Source: Bacteroidales bacterium
Lineage (GTDB): Bacteria; Bacteroidota; Bacteroidia; Bacteroidales; VadinHA17
DNA: 43,043 nucleotides
Assembly: GCA_012517605.1 (NCBI GenBank)
Contig: JAAYUS010000090.1
Location: 1-43,043 of the forward strand
Reading direction: 5' to 3'
Below, in pieces: positions 8,753-18,014 of this stretch. The notes under the pieces are model-generated. The model saw only the letters and a list, made by a program, of their open reading frames with translations. It did not search any database and was not told the DNA's origin. Both the position numbers and the translations under genes were made by a program. The stretch's first letter is position 1. Each line of letters begins with the position of its first letter.

Positions 8753-11269
8753 ATGAATTACACATTCACCGGCAATCATGTATTGCCGAAATTCCTTTCA
8801 GGGCTCTCTTCACCGGTGAGCCGCGTGGTCATGCTGTTTATGGTACTAATACTGTCTCCCGGGGCAGATTCTTTTTCCCAGGGTACGCGTTTGCTTCGTC
8901 AGCCTTCGATCAGTCAGGATCACATAACCTTTGCCTATGGGGGTGAGATATGGGTTTCGGATTTGGACGGCCAAAAGGTGCTCAGGCTGACAAGCACTCC
9001 GGCTGTAGAAAGCAATCCCTGCGCACCCGTTTGGTCTCCCAAGGGAAATGACATTGCATGGTTCTCCGATGCAGGAGGAAAGGGATATGAACTTTATATC
9101 GCACCTCAGGACGGCATGACAAAGCCAAAGATAATCCCTATCGGAGAATCAAAAATGGCATGGGAGCCGCAATGGTCGCCCGACGGCAAAATGATTGCAT
9201 TCGCCGACGACAAGGTCAGGATAAGGATTGTAGATGTTGAAAAAGGGACTGTCAGAACTGCCGATGTCGGAGGAGTAAATACCGAGCGGGGAGATATGGG
9301 GCTGACCTGGTCGCATGATTCAAAATGGCTCGCTTATACAAAGACCGGACTTAACAATTTCAGACAGATTAAAATTTGGTCAGTAAAAAATGACAGCATC
9401 TACGCTCTCACAAATTCCTTTGCTGATTCATTTTCACCTGCATGGGACAGGGACGGCCGTCACCTTTATTTCCTGGCCAGCACTAACCTTGCTCTCGGAT
9501 CAGGATGGGCAAACACAAGCGCCATCACTTCCGATCCGACCTACGGGGCTTATATAATCAACCTAAAAAAGGATGATCCATCTCCTTTCAAGCCAAAAAG
9601 CGATGAAGAAGGCACTCCTGCTGCCAAAGAGAAAAAACCTGCTGCTGATGCAAGGAAAACAACCAAAGCCACGGCAGGCAAAGAGGCAAAGGATACAACA
9701 AAGACTTCAGCAAAGGGTCCCGTTGATGTCGTTATCGATTTTAGCAATATTGAAAGACGGACAATTTCACTTCCCGGCATGAGGGGAAACCTGAGGTTTA
9801 CAATAAGCGGTCAGGCAGGAACAGTATTCATCGGAGAACAAAAGGAAGGAGTGAACGGACTTGTCATTCAGAAATATACACTTGAAAAACAGGAGTCGAA
9901 GGAATTTGTAAGCGGAGCCGGCCAGGTATCGGTTTCGAGCGATGGCAGCAAGATGCTTGCAAGAATAGGGAATGACTGGAAAATAATGAATACAGCCTCT
10001 GCTTCGGGAAGTGACGCAAAGCCGGTGAAGGTAGCACTTAAGATGAAGCTCGACAGGCTTGCCGAGTGGAAACAGATCTTTGAGGAGGCATGGAGATATG
10101 AAAGGGACTATTTCTATGATCCGGCGCTTCATGGCAGAAACTGGGATGAAGTGTACAACAAATACGCTCCACTTATCCCGTTTGTACGTCACCGGGCTGA
10201 CCTGAACTATGTACTCGACCAGATGAACGGAGAACTTTCTGTCGGACACAGCTTTGTCGGCGGCGGGGATTATCCTGAAACGGACAGACCATCATGTGGC
10301 ATGCTGGGAGCTGATCTGGTTGCTGAAAATGGTTACTGGAAAATAAAAAGGATTTATACCACTGAAAGCTGGAATCCTGAGTTATCAGGCCCACTTGACC
10401 GTCCGGGTATGAACATCTCAGAAGGTTATTATATTACCGGTATAAACGGCAGGGAGATTACGACAGCCGACGATCCCTTTCAGTATCTTGAGGGCACGCT
10501 TGATGTACAGACAACGCTTCATATAAACAAGGTTCCGGCTTTCAGCGGATCATGGAAGGAAGTTGTAAAGCCTGTTTCAAGCGAATCTGGCCTGCGGCAG
10601 AGAACATGGGTAGAGGACAACCGCCGGATGGTCGATAAGCTGTCGGGCGGGAAACTCGCTTATATATGGGTGCCTAATACAAGCGGAGCAGGATTTGTTT
10701 CCTTCAACAGGTATTTCTTTGCACAGCAGGACAAGCTGGGAGCAGTTATTGATGAGCGTTTCAACGGAGGAGGCCTTCTGGATGATTATATGGTTGATCT
10801 TATGAAACGTACCCTCCGGGCTGCAATAACGAATGAAGCTCCGGGAGGTGCTCCGTTCCGTCTACCTGCAGGTATTCTCGGTCCGAAAGTGCTGCTTATC
10901 AATGAGATGTCGGGTTCAGGCGGCGACTTCTTTCCCTGGGTATTCCGTCAGCAGAAGATAGGGCCGCTTATAGGTACGAAGACATGGGGAGGACTTGTTA
11001 AATCATCTGTACATTATGCAATGGTTGACGGAGGTACTCTTACCGCACCCGATAATGCGGTCTTCGATCCGATTAACAGAAAATGGGTAGCAGAAAATGA
11101 GGGTGTTCCGCCGGATATTGAGGTTCGCCAGGATGCCGTTTCGCTTTCAAAGGGAATAGATCCTCAGCTGGAAAGAGCAGTAAAGGAAGCTCTTAAACTC
11201 CTTGACACTCAGGGGGAAATAAAAATTGTCGCTCCTCCGTTTTCGACACCGGCAAAACCAGATAAGTGA
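8753..11269 (+). CDS. Tricorn-like S41 peptidase with shortened beta-propeller region
   Basis: The 838-residue secreted protein begins with a hydrophobic signal (about 24-43). PD40/WD40-like blades follow (WSPKGNDIAWFSD at 94-106, WSPDGKMIAF at 141-150, WSHDSKWLAY at 186-195). Next come a Lys/Ala/Thr-rich linker (about 285-322), a second beta region, a helical C1-like domain (EEAWRYERDYFYD), a PDZ-like domain and the S41 core. Likely catalytic residues, by comparison with archaeal Tricorn, are His499 (LSVGHS), Ser722 (SGSGGDFFPW) and Glu783 (ENEGVPPD). The partner serine before the histidine is Gly here. Relatives I know are about 1,050-1,080 residues; the shortfall falls after the first blade (GEIWVSDLDGQKVLRLTST). 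Expected role: periplasmic peptide degradation. Confidence 0.85.
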   Translation: MNYTFTGNHVLPKFLSGLSSPVSRVVMLFMVLILSPGADSFSQGTRLLRQPSISQDHITFAYGGEIWVSDLDGQKVLRLTSTPAVESNPCAPVWSPKGNDIAWFSDAGGKGYELYIAPQDGMTKPKIIPIGESKMAWEPQWSPDGKMIAFADDKVRIRIVDVEKGTVRTADVGGVNTERGDMGLTWSHDSKWLAYTKTGLNNFRQIKIWSVKNDSIYALTNSFADSFSPAWDRDGRHLYFLASTNLALGSGWANTSAITSDPTYGAYIINLKKDDPSPFKPKSDEEGTPAAKEKKPAADARKTTKATAGKEAKDTTKTSAKGPVDVVIDFSNIERRTISLPGMRGNLRFTISGQAGTVFIGEQKEGVNGLVIQKYTLEKQESKEFVSGAGQVSVSSDGSKMLARIGNDWKIMNTASASGSDAKPVKVALKMKLDRLAEWKQIFEEAWRYERDYFYDPALHGRNWDEVYNKYAPLIPFVRHRADLNYVLDQMNGELSVGHSFVGGGDYPETDRPSCGMLGADLVAENGYWKIKRIYTTESWNPELSGPLDRPGMNISEGYYITGINGREITTADDPFQYLEGTLDVQTTLHINKVPAFSGSWKEVVKPVSSESGLRQRTWVEDNRRMVDKLSGGKLAYIWVPNTSGAGFVSFNRYFFAQQDKLGAVIDERFNGGGLLDDYMVDLMKRTLRAAITNEAPGGAPFRLPAGILGPKVLLINEMSGSGGDFFPWVFRQQKIGPLIGTKTWGGLVKSSVHYAMVDGGTLTAPDNAVFDPINRKWVAENEGVPPDIEVRQDAVSLSKGIDPQLERAVKEALKLLDTQGEIKIVAPPFSTPAKPDK

Positions 11270-11329
11270 AATTAATACATCCAGTATTTCATTTTCGAAA
11301 CGGAAGACTGCCTATGGATCCTGAATAAC

Positions 11330-12274
11330 CTAAAGGTATCTTTTTACCAGTATTTCTGTTTTGCGAATACCTTCGTATTCGTCGTTTTGCTTTATGCCTT
11401 CGTATTCGAGGCCCATGTATCCCCTGAAGCCCGATTCTTTAACAATGCCTATCAATCGTTTATAATCGAGCAAAGGTTGTTCTCCGGCAGGATCAAAATC
11501 ATATGTTTTGGCACTGACTCCTTTTGCATAAGGCAGAAGCATTTTTACTCCCTTGTATATGTCATAGGTTTCCTGGCAGCCTTCCTGGATAGTTCCCCAG
11601 GGATGTGTGAGGCACCAGTTGCCGAAATCAGGAAGGGTACCTACATTCCTCATATTGACCTGCTTCATAACATCTACCAGCCATTCTGCATTTGATGTGA
11701 CACTGCCATGGTTCTCGACAAGCACATTTATCTCCATCGGTGAGGCATATTCACCAAGCCTTCCAAGAGAGTCGACAGAAGCCTTCTTCCTTTCCTCCGG
11801 AGAACCCTCACCATGCAGGTTTACTCTTATTGAAAGACAGCCGAGCAGCCTGGCAGCATCAATCCATTTCTTATGGTTTTCCACTCCATCAAGCCGTTCC
11901 TTCGCATTTGCCGAAGAAAGAGGCCCTTCGTCATCAACCATTATCAGATGGTTAAAAACACCGGCATCTTTGCTTCTCGTTAATAACTCATTAAGATATG
12001 CCCTGTCTTTTCCGGCCTCTTTGAAGGTCATTTTCTTTCCTCCAAAAAAGCCGTTGACATATTCAACATTTGTTATCCCGAACTCTTTTGCAGCAATCCG
12101 GGGAAAATCGAGATGATCTATTTTTCCTGAATAAAGAGCGCGGTTTAAAGACCATTCAGCAAGAGAGATCTTTATGCCGTTCGCTGCATATCCCGGAATT
12201 TCAATTGCAGGAAAAGCAATTAAGGATCCGGCTGCAAAAACTGATTTCCTGAGAAAGGATCTTCGGTTTATCAT
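11330..12274 (-). CDS. Exported sugar phosphate isomerase/epimerase-like TIM-barrel protein
   Basis: This belongs to the xylose isomerase-like/AP endonuclease 2 fold. An open frame reaches an upstream ATG at 12304, but the ATG at 12274 puts the twin-arginine signal (INRRSFLRKSVFAAGSLIAF) at the N-terminus, so I prefer it (314 residues). Family features are the strand segments ISLAEWSLNRAL, VEYVNGFFGG, NHLIMVDDEGPL, SIRVNLHGEG, INVLVENHGSVTS and GYMGLEYEG, where acidic and His residues would bind the divalent metal. Tat-exported members often accompany Gfo/Idh/MocA proteins; one lies 7 kb away, not adjacent. It converges with the Tricorn-like gene. Substrate unknown. Confidence 0.82.
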   Translation of the reverse strand: MINRRSFLRKSVFAAGSLIAFPAIEIPGYAANGIKISLAEWSLNRALYSGKIDHLDFPRIAAKEFGITNVEYVNGFFGGKKMTFKEAGKDRAYLNELLTRSKDAGVFNHLIMVDDEGPLSSANAKERLDGVENHKKWIDAARLLGCLSIRVNLHGEGSPEERKKASVDSLGRLGEYASPMEINVLVENHGSVTSNAEWLVDVMKQVNMRNVGTLPDFGNWCLTHPWGTIQEGCQETYDIYKGVKMLLPYAKGVSAKTYDFDPAGEQPLLDYKRLIGIVKESGFRGYMGLEYEGIKQNDEYEGIRKTEILVKRYL

Positions 12275-12368
12275 AAGTTGGAGTTTATCGTTGGTTAAGG
12301 TCATTACTGATTTTTCAGGAAAATTATTCCAAGTTAATCAATAATTATGTCAAAAGATTCAAGCTCTT

Positions 12369-13247
12369 TTATTTCTTCAGTTCTTCAAATCCTTTTCCAT
12401 AGACACCCATTACGTTGGCTACGGTGATAAAGGCTTTGTCGTCGATGCTCCTGATGATCCTGTAAACATCGCTTGATTCATTCTTCCTGACAAGTGTTAT
12501 TATCACCTTCTGGTTTTCCTTTGAGTACCAGCCTGTACCGTCGAGAACTGTTACCCCCCTGTGCATCCTGGAAGTTATCTGATCTGCTATTTTGTCGTAA
12601 TGCCTCGAGAAGATAATTATCTGCACCGACTGTCTGTTTCCAGTCAGAATTGTATCGAGGGTATAGGCCTGTATTGCCATGGTCACGAATCCATATACCA
12701 TGCTTTCAACCCTCTGTGCCGATTCGAGGTTGGTGAGTACAACGTATGAAGAACATATAATCACAACATCGCAATAAAGAATTATCCTTCCCGGGCTGAT
12801 ATTCCGGTATTTGTTTATTATCAGGGCTATTATATCCGTTCCTCCGGTACTGCCTCCCCTTGTGAATATTATTCCCAGACCAACGCCGCAAAGCATGCCG
12901 CCTATTATTGCCGACATAAATTTTTCCTGAACCACTGCTGAAGGGATCAGGGGTTGAAGTATGGTCAGCATGGTAGCAGAAAGTGCAACACCATAAATAG
13001 TAAGGATGCCGAAATTTTTCCCAAGAATTTTAAGTGCTATAATAATGAGCACCACGTTAATGGCAAAATAGGTGTAACCCATCGGTATGCCTGTGGCATA
13101 GAAAACAATAGCCCCGATTCCGGAAACACCGCTGCCCGATATCTGGTGAGGAAGCAGAAAGGCTGTCCAGGCTATGGATATTACAAGCAGGCCGAAGGCA
13201 ATTACCACATAAGTCCTGACATTGTCAATGATTGTTCGCAATACCAT
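12369..13247 (-). CDS. YitT-family membrane protein (DUF161 + DUF2179)
   Basis: The 292-residue product has five to six membrane helices in the first 190 residues, with the conserved GGSTGGTDIIALIINKY loop. A soluble C-terminal DUF2179 domain (about 205-285) includes the MHRGVTVLDGTGWYSKE core and ends ITVANVMGVYGKGF. The family is widespread in Bacteroidota and Firmicutes; its transport substrate is not established to my knowledge. Both domains are full length. Its own promoter lies just upstream on the minus strand. Confidence 0.9.
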   Translation of the reverse strand: MVLRTIIDNVRTYVVIAFGLLVISIAWTAFLLPHQISGSGVSGIGAIVFYATGIPMGYTYFAINVVLIIIALKILGKNFGILTIYGVALSATMLTILQPLIPSAVVQEKFMSAIIGGMLCGVGLGIIFTRGGSTGGTDIIALIINKYRNISPGRIILYCDVVIICSSYVVLTNLESAQRVESMVYGFVTMAIQAYTLDTILTGNRQSVQIIIFSRHYDKIADQITSRMHRGVTVLDGTGWYSKENQKVIITLVRKNESSDVYRIIRSIDDKAFITVANVMGVYGKGFEELKK

Positions 13248-13266
13248 TTGCAGTTTTAATATTTCA

Positions 13267-13298
13267 CAAAGGTATACTGATAGTCCAACACTTCCAAA
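13267..13298 (-). promoter_or_regulatory. Bacteroidota-type promoter for the YitT gene
   Basis: On the minus strand the order is TTTG (complement of 13295-13298), 20 bases, TACCTTTG (complement of 13267-13274). The -7 box lies 20 bp from the ATG at 13247, implying a very short leader. Confidence 0.7.
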
Positions 13299-13484
13299 AA
13301 GATACTTTCAGGTGATCAAGATCCTGAGATCCAGATTTATTTGACTTCGCCTTTCTGAAGTTGTAACTTATGTCAATATTATTGATCAATAGTAGTGATG
13401 CGTTAACATTTTATAAATCACTACAAAGTGTTAATAATAAACATAATACAAATGTTCTTTGAATTTTTAACTTAAATGGATATC

Positions 13485-13655
13485 TTAACCCCTGAGGGGT
13501 TAAATTTGAATAACCGTGGGTGCAACCCACGGTTAAGACCTCCCCCCACTTTGCAACCCCGAAGGGGTTGAATATTGACTTTGACCGTGGGTTTGCACCC
13601 ATGGTTATTCAGATTGTGCCACTTCGCGGCAATGTATAATTTTAGAATTAACCCA
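13485..13655. repeat. Intergenic palindromic repeat cluster, copy 2
   Basis: Palindromes in order: TTAACCCC-TGA-GGGGTTAA (13485-13503), AACCGTGGGT-GCA-ACCCACGGTT (13512-13534), CAACCCC-GAA-GGGGTTG (13554-13570) and ACCGTGGGT-TTGC-ACCCATGGT (13584-13605, one mismatch). The unit from 13549 to about 13655 repeats 361-530 almost word for word at both ends, but the CAGCCC hairpin of copy 1 is missing. The remaining 13299-13484 stretch is AT-rich with no gene visible. Confidence 0.85.
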
Positions 13656-13713
13656 TCAGCAGATATTGACCTACAATTATTTCTTATAAATAAACTCTCA
13701 AAATCCCGGTCAA

Positions 13714-14490
13714 ATGAAAAAAAGACTTGTTCTGCTTCCGATGATGATCGTGGCTTTATTACTAAGCTTCAGATCAGGGGCACAGACCTTATCCGTAAAG
13801 GAAGAACTATCCAAAGCCATGGAACTTGCGAAACAGGGCCAGACAGAAGAGGCTTCAAAAATCTGCACTGACATTATGACTGCCTACCCTGCAAACAGGG
13901 ATGCAGTACAGTACTGGTTAATGATAAACATGAAAAGAAGCCCGACGGGGGAACAGGAAGCGATCGGACAACTTGAGAATCTTGAAAAATCACATCCGGG
14001 TAATGCCGGGATAATTTTCTTCAAGGTATTTCTTCAGACTGAATACGGACATCTTGATGATGCTCTTGCCAATGCTGAGAAGCTCATTGCCATGCAGCCT
14101 GATACTGCCTTGAACTGGTTAATGAAAGGGCAGATACTTGAGGGTTTGAATAAGCCTGACGATGCTTTGGCTGCATATGAAAAAGCTACGGTTCTCGGTC
14201 CGGAAAACGCAGATGCATGGCAGAATAAGGCAGGTCTCCTGGCAAAGAACAATAAGTTTGATGAAGCCATTGCATCATATGATAAGGCAGTAAGTCTTTC
14301 TCCCGGCCAGCCGGTTTTCATTTACAACCGAGGCTGTGTTTATTGCTTGAAAGGTGATTATGCAAAAGCACTTGCCGATCTCGGTAAAGCCGTTTCCATG
14401 AATCCTCAGTTCAAATCATATGCACAAAAAGATGAAGACTATAAAAACCTCTGGGAAAATGAGGATTTTAAAAAACTGACATCACAGTAG
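13714..14490 (+). CDS. Secreted tetratricopeptide-repeat protein
   Basis: The 258-residue product has a signal peptide (about 1-23, ending RSGAQ). At least four TPR-like helical pairs follow, clearest at about 130-163 (LNWLMKGQILEGLNKPDDAL) and the next two 34-residue units, which carry the usual Gly/Ala/Pro spacing. The protein should be a periplasmic scaffold for protein contacts, with no catalytic motif. It stands alone: 225 bp separate it from the DUF6702 pair downstream. Confidence 0.82.
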   Translation: MKKRLVLLPMMIVALLLSFRSGAQTLSVKEELSKAMELAKQGQTEEASKICTDIMTAYPANRDAVQYWLMINMKRSPTGEQEAIGQLENLEKSHPGNAGIIFFKVFLQTEYGHLDDALANAEKLIAMQPDTALNWLMKGQILEGLNKPDDALAAYEKATVLGPENADAWQNKAGLLAKNNKFDEAIASYDKAVSLSPGQPVFIYNRGCVYCLKGDYAKALADLGKAVSMNPQFKSYAQKDEDYKNLWENEDFKKLTSQ

Positions 14491-14539
14491 AAAAACCAGG
14501 TCAATACACCCTATTTTTGCTGCGATTATCTTATAGGAA

Positions 14540-14557
14540 TTGTTAAAATATTAACAA
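14540..14557. promoter_or_regulatory. Perfect inverted repeat downstream of the TPR gene
   Basis: TTGTTAA-AATA-TTAACAA is a perfect palindrome 50 bp after the TPR stop and 160 bp before the DUF6702 pair. It has no GC stem or T-tract, so an operator is as likely as a terminator. Confidence 0.35.
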
Positions 14558-14715
14558 CTGACATTTCTGTCATATTCCCATTCCGGATGTTACAGTCGTA
14601 ATGATTTTATATATTTGATCCGGTAAGGTGAAACTTTGCTGAATATTTTAACTCCGGATTGTGTCAGAGCCGGCATGAACAGTTCAATAAATACAATATC
14701 GAAAGATAAACCAGA

Positions 14716-15219
14716 ATGTTAAAGATTCTGATCATACCGGTATTGATATCGCTGCAGCAGATTCCTGTGACATTTACAGGCATCGATTATATCAATGGCA
14801 CAGATTCCCTCAAAGTAACGGTAAGGATCAATTATGAATTGTTTCTTCGTGATTATCAGCAAACCATCTTTGACGATCTGGACCTTGGATTTCTGAGAAG
14901 CCTCAAACCTTTTCCGGCTGACCTGGCAAACAACTATTTGAATTCTAAAATAAGAATCCTGGTAAATGACCGGGAGGTTATAGGTAAATTGCGAAATCTG
15001 GAAGACGACGGAGGAGATATAAAGTTCGTCATGCTATACCGGGTAAGCAGGAGATTGAAAAAATTTACCGTAATAAACACTATGCTGACAGGGTTATCTT
15101 CCAGAGTCGAAAACCTTGTAACATTCAGAGACAGGAATTTTGAATCAGCCAGAAAATTTACATCAGGCAATTTTGAAGAAACTTTCATCCTGAAAAAGAA
15201 ATATCCGGGAAAACAATGA
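14716..15219 (+). CDS. DUF6702-like secreted protein, first of a tandem pair
   Basis: The 167-residue product has a short hydrophobic start (LKILIIPVLISLQQIPVTF). It then has the DUF6702 layout as I know it: an opening beta strand, a long acidic helix region, I-R-I-L-V-N-D-R with a turn, an extended strand (FVMLYRVSRR), a TVINTMLTG segment and a Phe/Arg-rich end. The family is found in Bacteroidota, is secreted and has no known activity. It is a diverged paralogue of the next gene, which starts 19 bp later. Confidence 0.7.
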   Translation: MLKILIIPVLISLQQIPVTFTGIDYINGTDSLKVTVRINYELFLRDYQQTIFDDLDLGFLRSLKPFPADLANNYLNSKIRILVNDREVIGKLRNLEDDGGDIKFVMLYRVSRRLKKFTVINTMLTGLSSRVENLVTFRDRNFESARKFTSGNFEETFILKKKYPGKQ

Positions 15220-15238
15220 ACTGAAAAAAATCAATCTG

Positions 15239-15718
15239 ATGTTTAAAATCTTGATACTGAACGTTTTTCTCTTATTTCACCCTGTGCGTGTTACACTGAT
15301 CACCCTGAACAAGGATCCCGGAAATGATACAATAATAATGTCGTTCAGAATGTATTATGATGACTTCCTGCTTGATTACAAGCTGTATCAGCCTGAATTC
15401 GATTCCGGAAAAATCAATGATCCGGCAGATTTTTTCCAGAACAGAATCATTGACTACTTTAATGAAAGGGTTCAAATCTATTTAAACGGGAAATTGCTGC
15501 AGGGAACTCTCTCGGGATTTTCGATCGACAATTATGAAATTATTATGAGTCTTTCATATCGTTCTGACAAAAAACCAAAGAATCTCAGGATCAGGAATAA
15601 AATACTGACGAGCATTTATCCTGAGCAGGCCAATATGGTATATCTCAATATTGACAAATATGAAAATGCATTAAAGCTTACTGCAAACAATGTTGAGGCA
15701 ACCATTAAGCTGAAATAA
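15239..15718 (+). CDS. DUF6702-like secreted protein, second of a tandem pair
   Basis: The 159-residue product has a signal-like start (FKILILNVFLLFHPVRVTL) and the same order of elements as its neighbour: YYDDFLLDY near residue 40, IYLNGKLLQGTL, IIMSLSYRS, LRIRNKILTSIYPEQANMVY. Position-by-position similarity to the upstream gene is low but the length and motif order match, which suggests an old duplication. The pair probably shares one transcript. Function unknown. Confidence 0.75.
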   Translation: MFKILILNVFLLFHPVRVTLITLNKDPGNDTIIMSFRMYYDDFLLDYKLYQPEFDSGKINDPADFFQNRIIDYFNERVQIYLNGKLLQGTLSGFSIDNYEIIMSLSYRSDKKPKNLRIRNKILTSIYPEQANMVYLNIDKYENALKLTANNVEATIKLK

Positions 15719-15812
15719 GATAATGACTTTGTTATAATAGCCTGACAGCATTAAATCCGGGATAAGAATCCTGATGAAGACAAAGCATTTTACAAACCCC
15801 TGATCATGTGTT

Positions 15813-17177
15813 TCAGGTAAGCCTGCCGAGGGCTATTGTTGCAAAGGTGAGTGCAAGGAAGAATCCTACCATATCTGTAATGGTCGTCAGGATAGGTCCG
15901 GATGCAAGCGCGGGATCTATTTTCATCCTCTTTAATATCAAGGGGACGGTCCCGCCTATTGATACTGCAACCAGTGTATTGATAGCCAGGGCTCCTCCGA
16001 CAACAAGGCCAAGATAGATATTTTTCTTCCAGAGAAATGCCGCCAGACCTATCAGAATTCCCAGTACCAGTCCGTTGATAAGTCCGACTTTGATCTCCTG
16101 GAACCATACCAGGAAAGCTTCTCCCGGCTTTATAATCCCCAGAGACAATTCCCTCATGCTTACAGCAACTGCCTGATTGCCAGTACATCCGCTCATATCC
16201 GATATAATCGGAAGGAACACTGCGAGGGCAATAACTGAACTCAGGGTATCCTGGTAAAAAGCTATGACACTGGCAGCTAAAAGATTAAGCAAGATATTCA
16301 CCGACAACCATGAAAGCCGTCTTCTGGATCTGACCATAACCGGCATTGTTCGCAATTCATCACCACCAACAATACCTTGTGTTTGAAGATGTTCATAGGT
16401 AGCCCGTTCATTTTCTGCTTCAAGGACGTTTTTACGGCGGATTACACCGATAAGCTGACCCTGGTCATCAACAACCGGGAATCCGTAAAAATTATGGGTT
16501 TCAAAAAGGTCGATAAGCTTATCGAGAGGGGTATCTACATTTACAGCTGTCACTTCCTTTATTACAATTTCCGACAGTTTCTGCTCCGATCCTGCCAGCA
16601 ATAATTCCTGCATCTGAAGTACGCCAACAAAATGATTCTTTTCCGAAACGACATAGAGATATCTTACATGATAGTTTTTATATTTTTCGGCATTTTTCCT
16701 GAGGTCATTAATAGCTTCCCTTACTGTTAAAGAAGCCGGATAAGAAATATACTCGGTCAGCATCAATCCGCCAGCGGTGTCGGGACGGTATTCAATCATC
16801 TTCCGGATGCTCGCAGCTTCCTCGGGATGCATCTCTGTAAATATTGCCTCAGCATCCTTCCTGTCAAGTTCACTCATCAGATCAGCCCTGTCATCACTTT
16901 TCATCCGGTTTATGATGGCTGCTGCGTTACCGGCATCCAAATTTTCAATGATTTCAGCAGCCTGCACATCAGGCAGTTCCTCAATAACATCTGCTGCTTC
17001 ATCTGGGTTGATGATCGTAAGCAGTTTATACTGTTCCTTCTTGCCAAGCCTGCTCATCAGATAAACCACATCATTTGATGACATGGAATCCAATAACTCA
17101 GCGAGCTCTGCACGTCTGTCTTCCTTCAGCAATGTCCTGACGAATTCTGCGGGCTGAATTGTTATGTTATGTACCAT
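15813..17177 (-). CDS. mgtE: Magnesium transporter MgtE
   Basis: The 454-residue product has the full MgtE plan: an N-terminal superhelical domain (about 1-130) that senses Mg2+, two CBS domains (about 133-255) ending at FYGFPVVDDQGQLIGVI, a connecting helix, then five membrane helices (about 285-450). The pore motifs are PIISDMSGCTGNQAVAVSMRE and KIDPALASGPILTTITDMVG; the Asp in the last helix is the conserved cation site. It should form a homodimeric, gated channel for Mg2+ uptake across the inner membrane. Length is normal. No riboswitch-like leader was recognised upstream. Confidence 0.95.
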   Translation of the reverse strand: MVHNITIQPAEFVRTLLKEDRRAELAELLDSMSSNDVVYLMSRLGKKEQYKLLTIINPDEAADVIEELPDVQAAEIIENLDAGNAAAIINRMKSDDRADLMSELDRKDAEAIFTEMHPEEAASIRKMIEYRPDTAGGLMLTEYISYPASLTVREAINDLRKNAEKYKNYHVRYLYVVSEKNHFVGVLQMQELLLAGSEQKLSEIVIKEVTAVNVDTPLDKLIDLFETHNFYGFPVVDDQGQLIGVIRRKNVLEAENERATYEHLQTQGIVGGDELRTMPVMVRSRRRLSWLSVNILLNLLAASVIAFYQDTLSSVIALAVFLPIISDMSGCTGNQAVAVSMRELSLGIIKPGEAFLVWFQEIKVGLINGLVLGILIGLAAFLWKKNIYLGLVVGGALAINTLVAVSIGGTVPLILKRMKIDPALASGPILTTITDMVGFFLALTFATIALGRLT

Positions 17178-17331
17178 GGAGTTCTGACTTTTACTTACAG
17201 ATAACGATAAACAAATCGGGCATATTTTGAAAAAAGGAATTCTTTCGACAAAATATGCCGGATATTATCCTGCAGACAATAATTAGCCTGCTATCAGTTT
17301 AGGATCAGAAAAAGTTGAGTTTCAGTCGGGC

Positions 17332-17682
17332 CTATTCAAATTCCTTTGGTACGCCGCAGATCATTTTGAAATCCTTATCGGCTGAAGAATTTCTGTATTG
17401 ATGCTTCTCGCCGGGACTGACAAGCGCAAAATCACCGGTTTTAAGCGGTGATTCTTCTCCTGCTTCATTAACAAGAACTCCTTCGCCCTCAATGACAAAA
17501 TTCATATGTTCATAAGGGTGACTGTGGTAGGGTGTATGTCCATTGGGTTCAACTGTAAAAACCCTGTATGAATACACGGGAACTCCATCTTCCTTACCGA
17601 GCGGAAGTTGTTTCCAGGCGCCTGCAGCACCTTCCAAATTGACCTTCTTTTTCTCTACTGCATCTAGCGGAATGACTTTCAT
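17332..17682 (-). CDS. Small cupin-domain protein
   Basis: The 116-residue product is a single conserved beta barrel. Cupin motif 1 is HTPYHSHPYEHMNFVIEGEG (two His plus Glu/His ligand positions) and motif 2 is GDFALVSPGEKHQYRNSS. The metal ligands are present, so it may bind a divalent metal. Single-domain cupins of this size include dioxygenases, isomerases and sensors; nothing here picks one. It stands alone between mgtE and a divergent gene. Confidence 0.85.
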   Translation of the reverse strand: MKVIPLDAVEKKKVNLEGAAGAWKQLPLGKEDGVPVYSYRVFTVEPNGHTPYHSHPYEHMNFVIEGEGVLVNEAGEESPLKTGDFALVSPGEKHQYRNSSADKDFKMICGVPKEFE

Positions 17683-17704
17683 GGGGAAGTTTTTTTGTTG
17701 TACA

Positions 17705-17712
17705 CAAATATA
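17705..17712 (-). promoter_or_regulatory. Possible -7 box for the cupin gene
   Basis: CAAATATA on the plus strand is TATATTTG on the minus strand, matching TAnnTTTG, 23 bp before the cupin ATG. A clear -33 TTTG is absent. Confidence 0.4.
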
Positions 17713-18014
17713 TTAAAAAGGTTTGGTTTAAGCAGATTCGGGAGCCTGATCCCTCACATTTCCCCAGGCAAAATGTCTGCCCAGGAGTAAACTTTCTAAG
17801 TCAGGTCAGTCTGAATATGCCGGAAAGGCAAGGCTAAAGAGTAATGTTACAAATCAGTTAAACAGGAAGGATCTTTTACATCAGGTCGTAGAGGACCACC
17901 TGATTCAAAATATTAAATTCGCAGGAAAAGGTTTGTTAAAATTGACTTTACAAAGTAAAATAAATCTTGTAGGTTTATGAAAAAGTTCTTCATTTTTCTA
18001 TTTAAACTGAAAAA
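17713..18014. other. Gene-free stretch with one perfect hairpin
   Basis: No gene is visible. ATCAGGT (17880-17886) and ACCTGAT (17898-17904) form a perfect 7-bp stem around an 11-nt loop. The rest is mixed sequence leading to the ATG at 18015. Confidence 0.4.

Noticed and set aside
12275-12304. Upstream ATG for the TIM-barrel protein
   Set aside because: It would add ten residues before the twin-arginine signal; the internal ATG gives a normal export signal.
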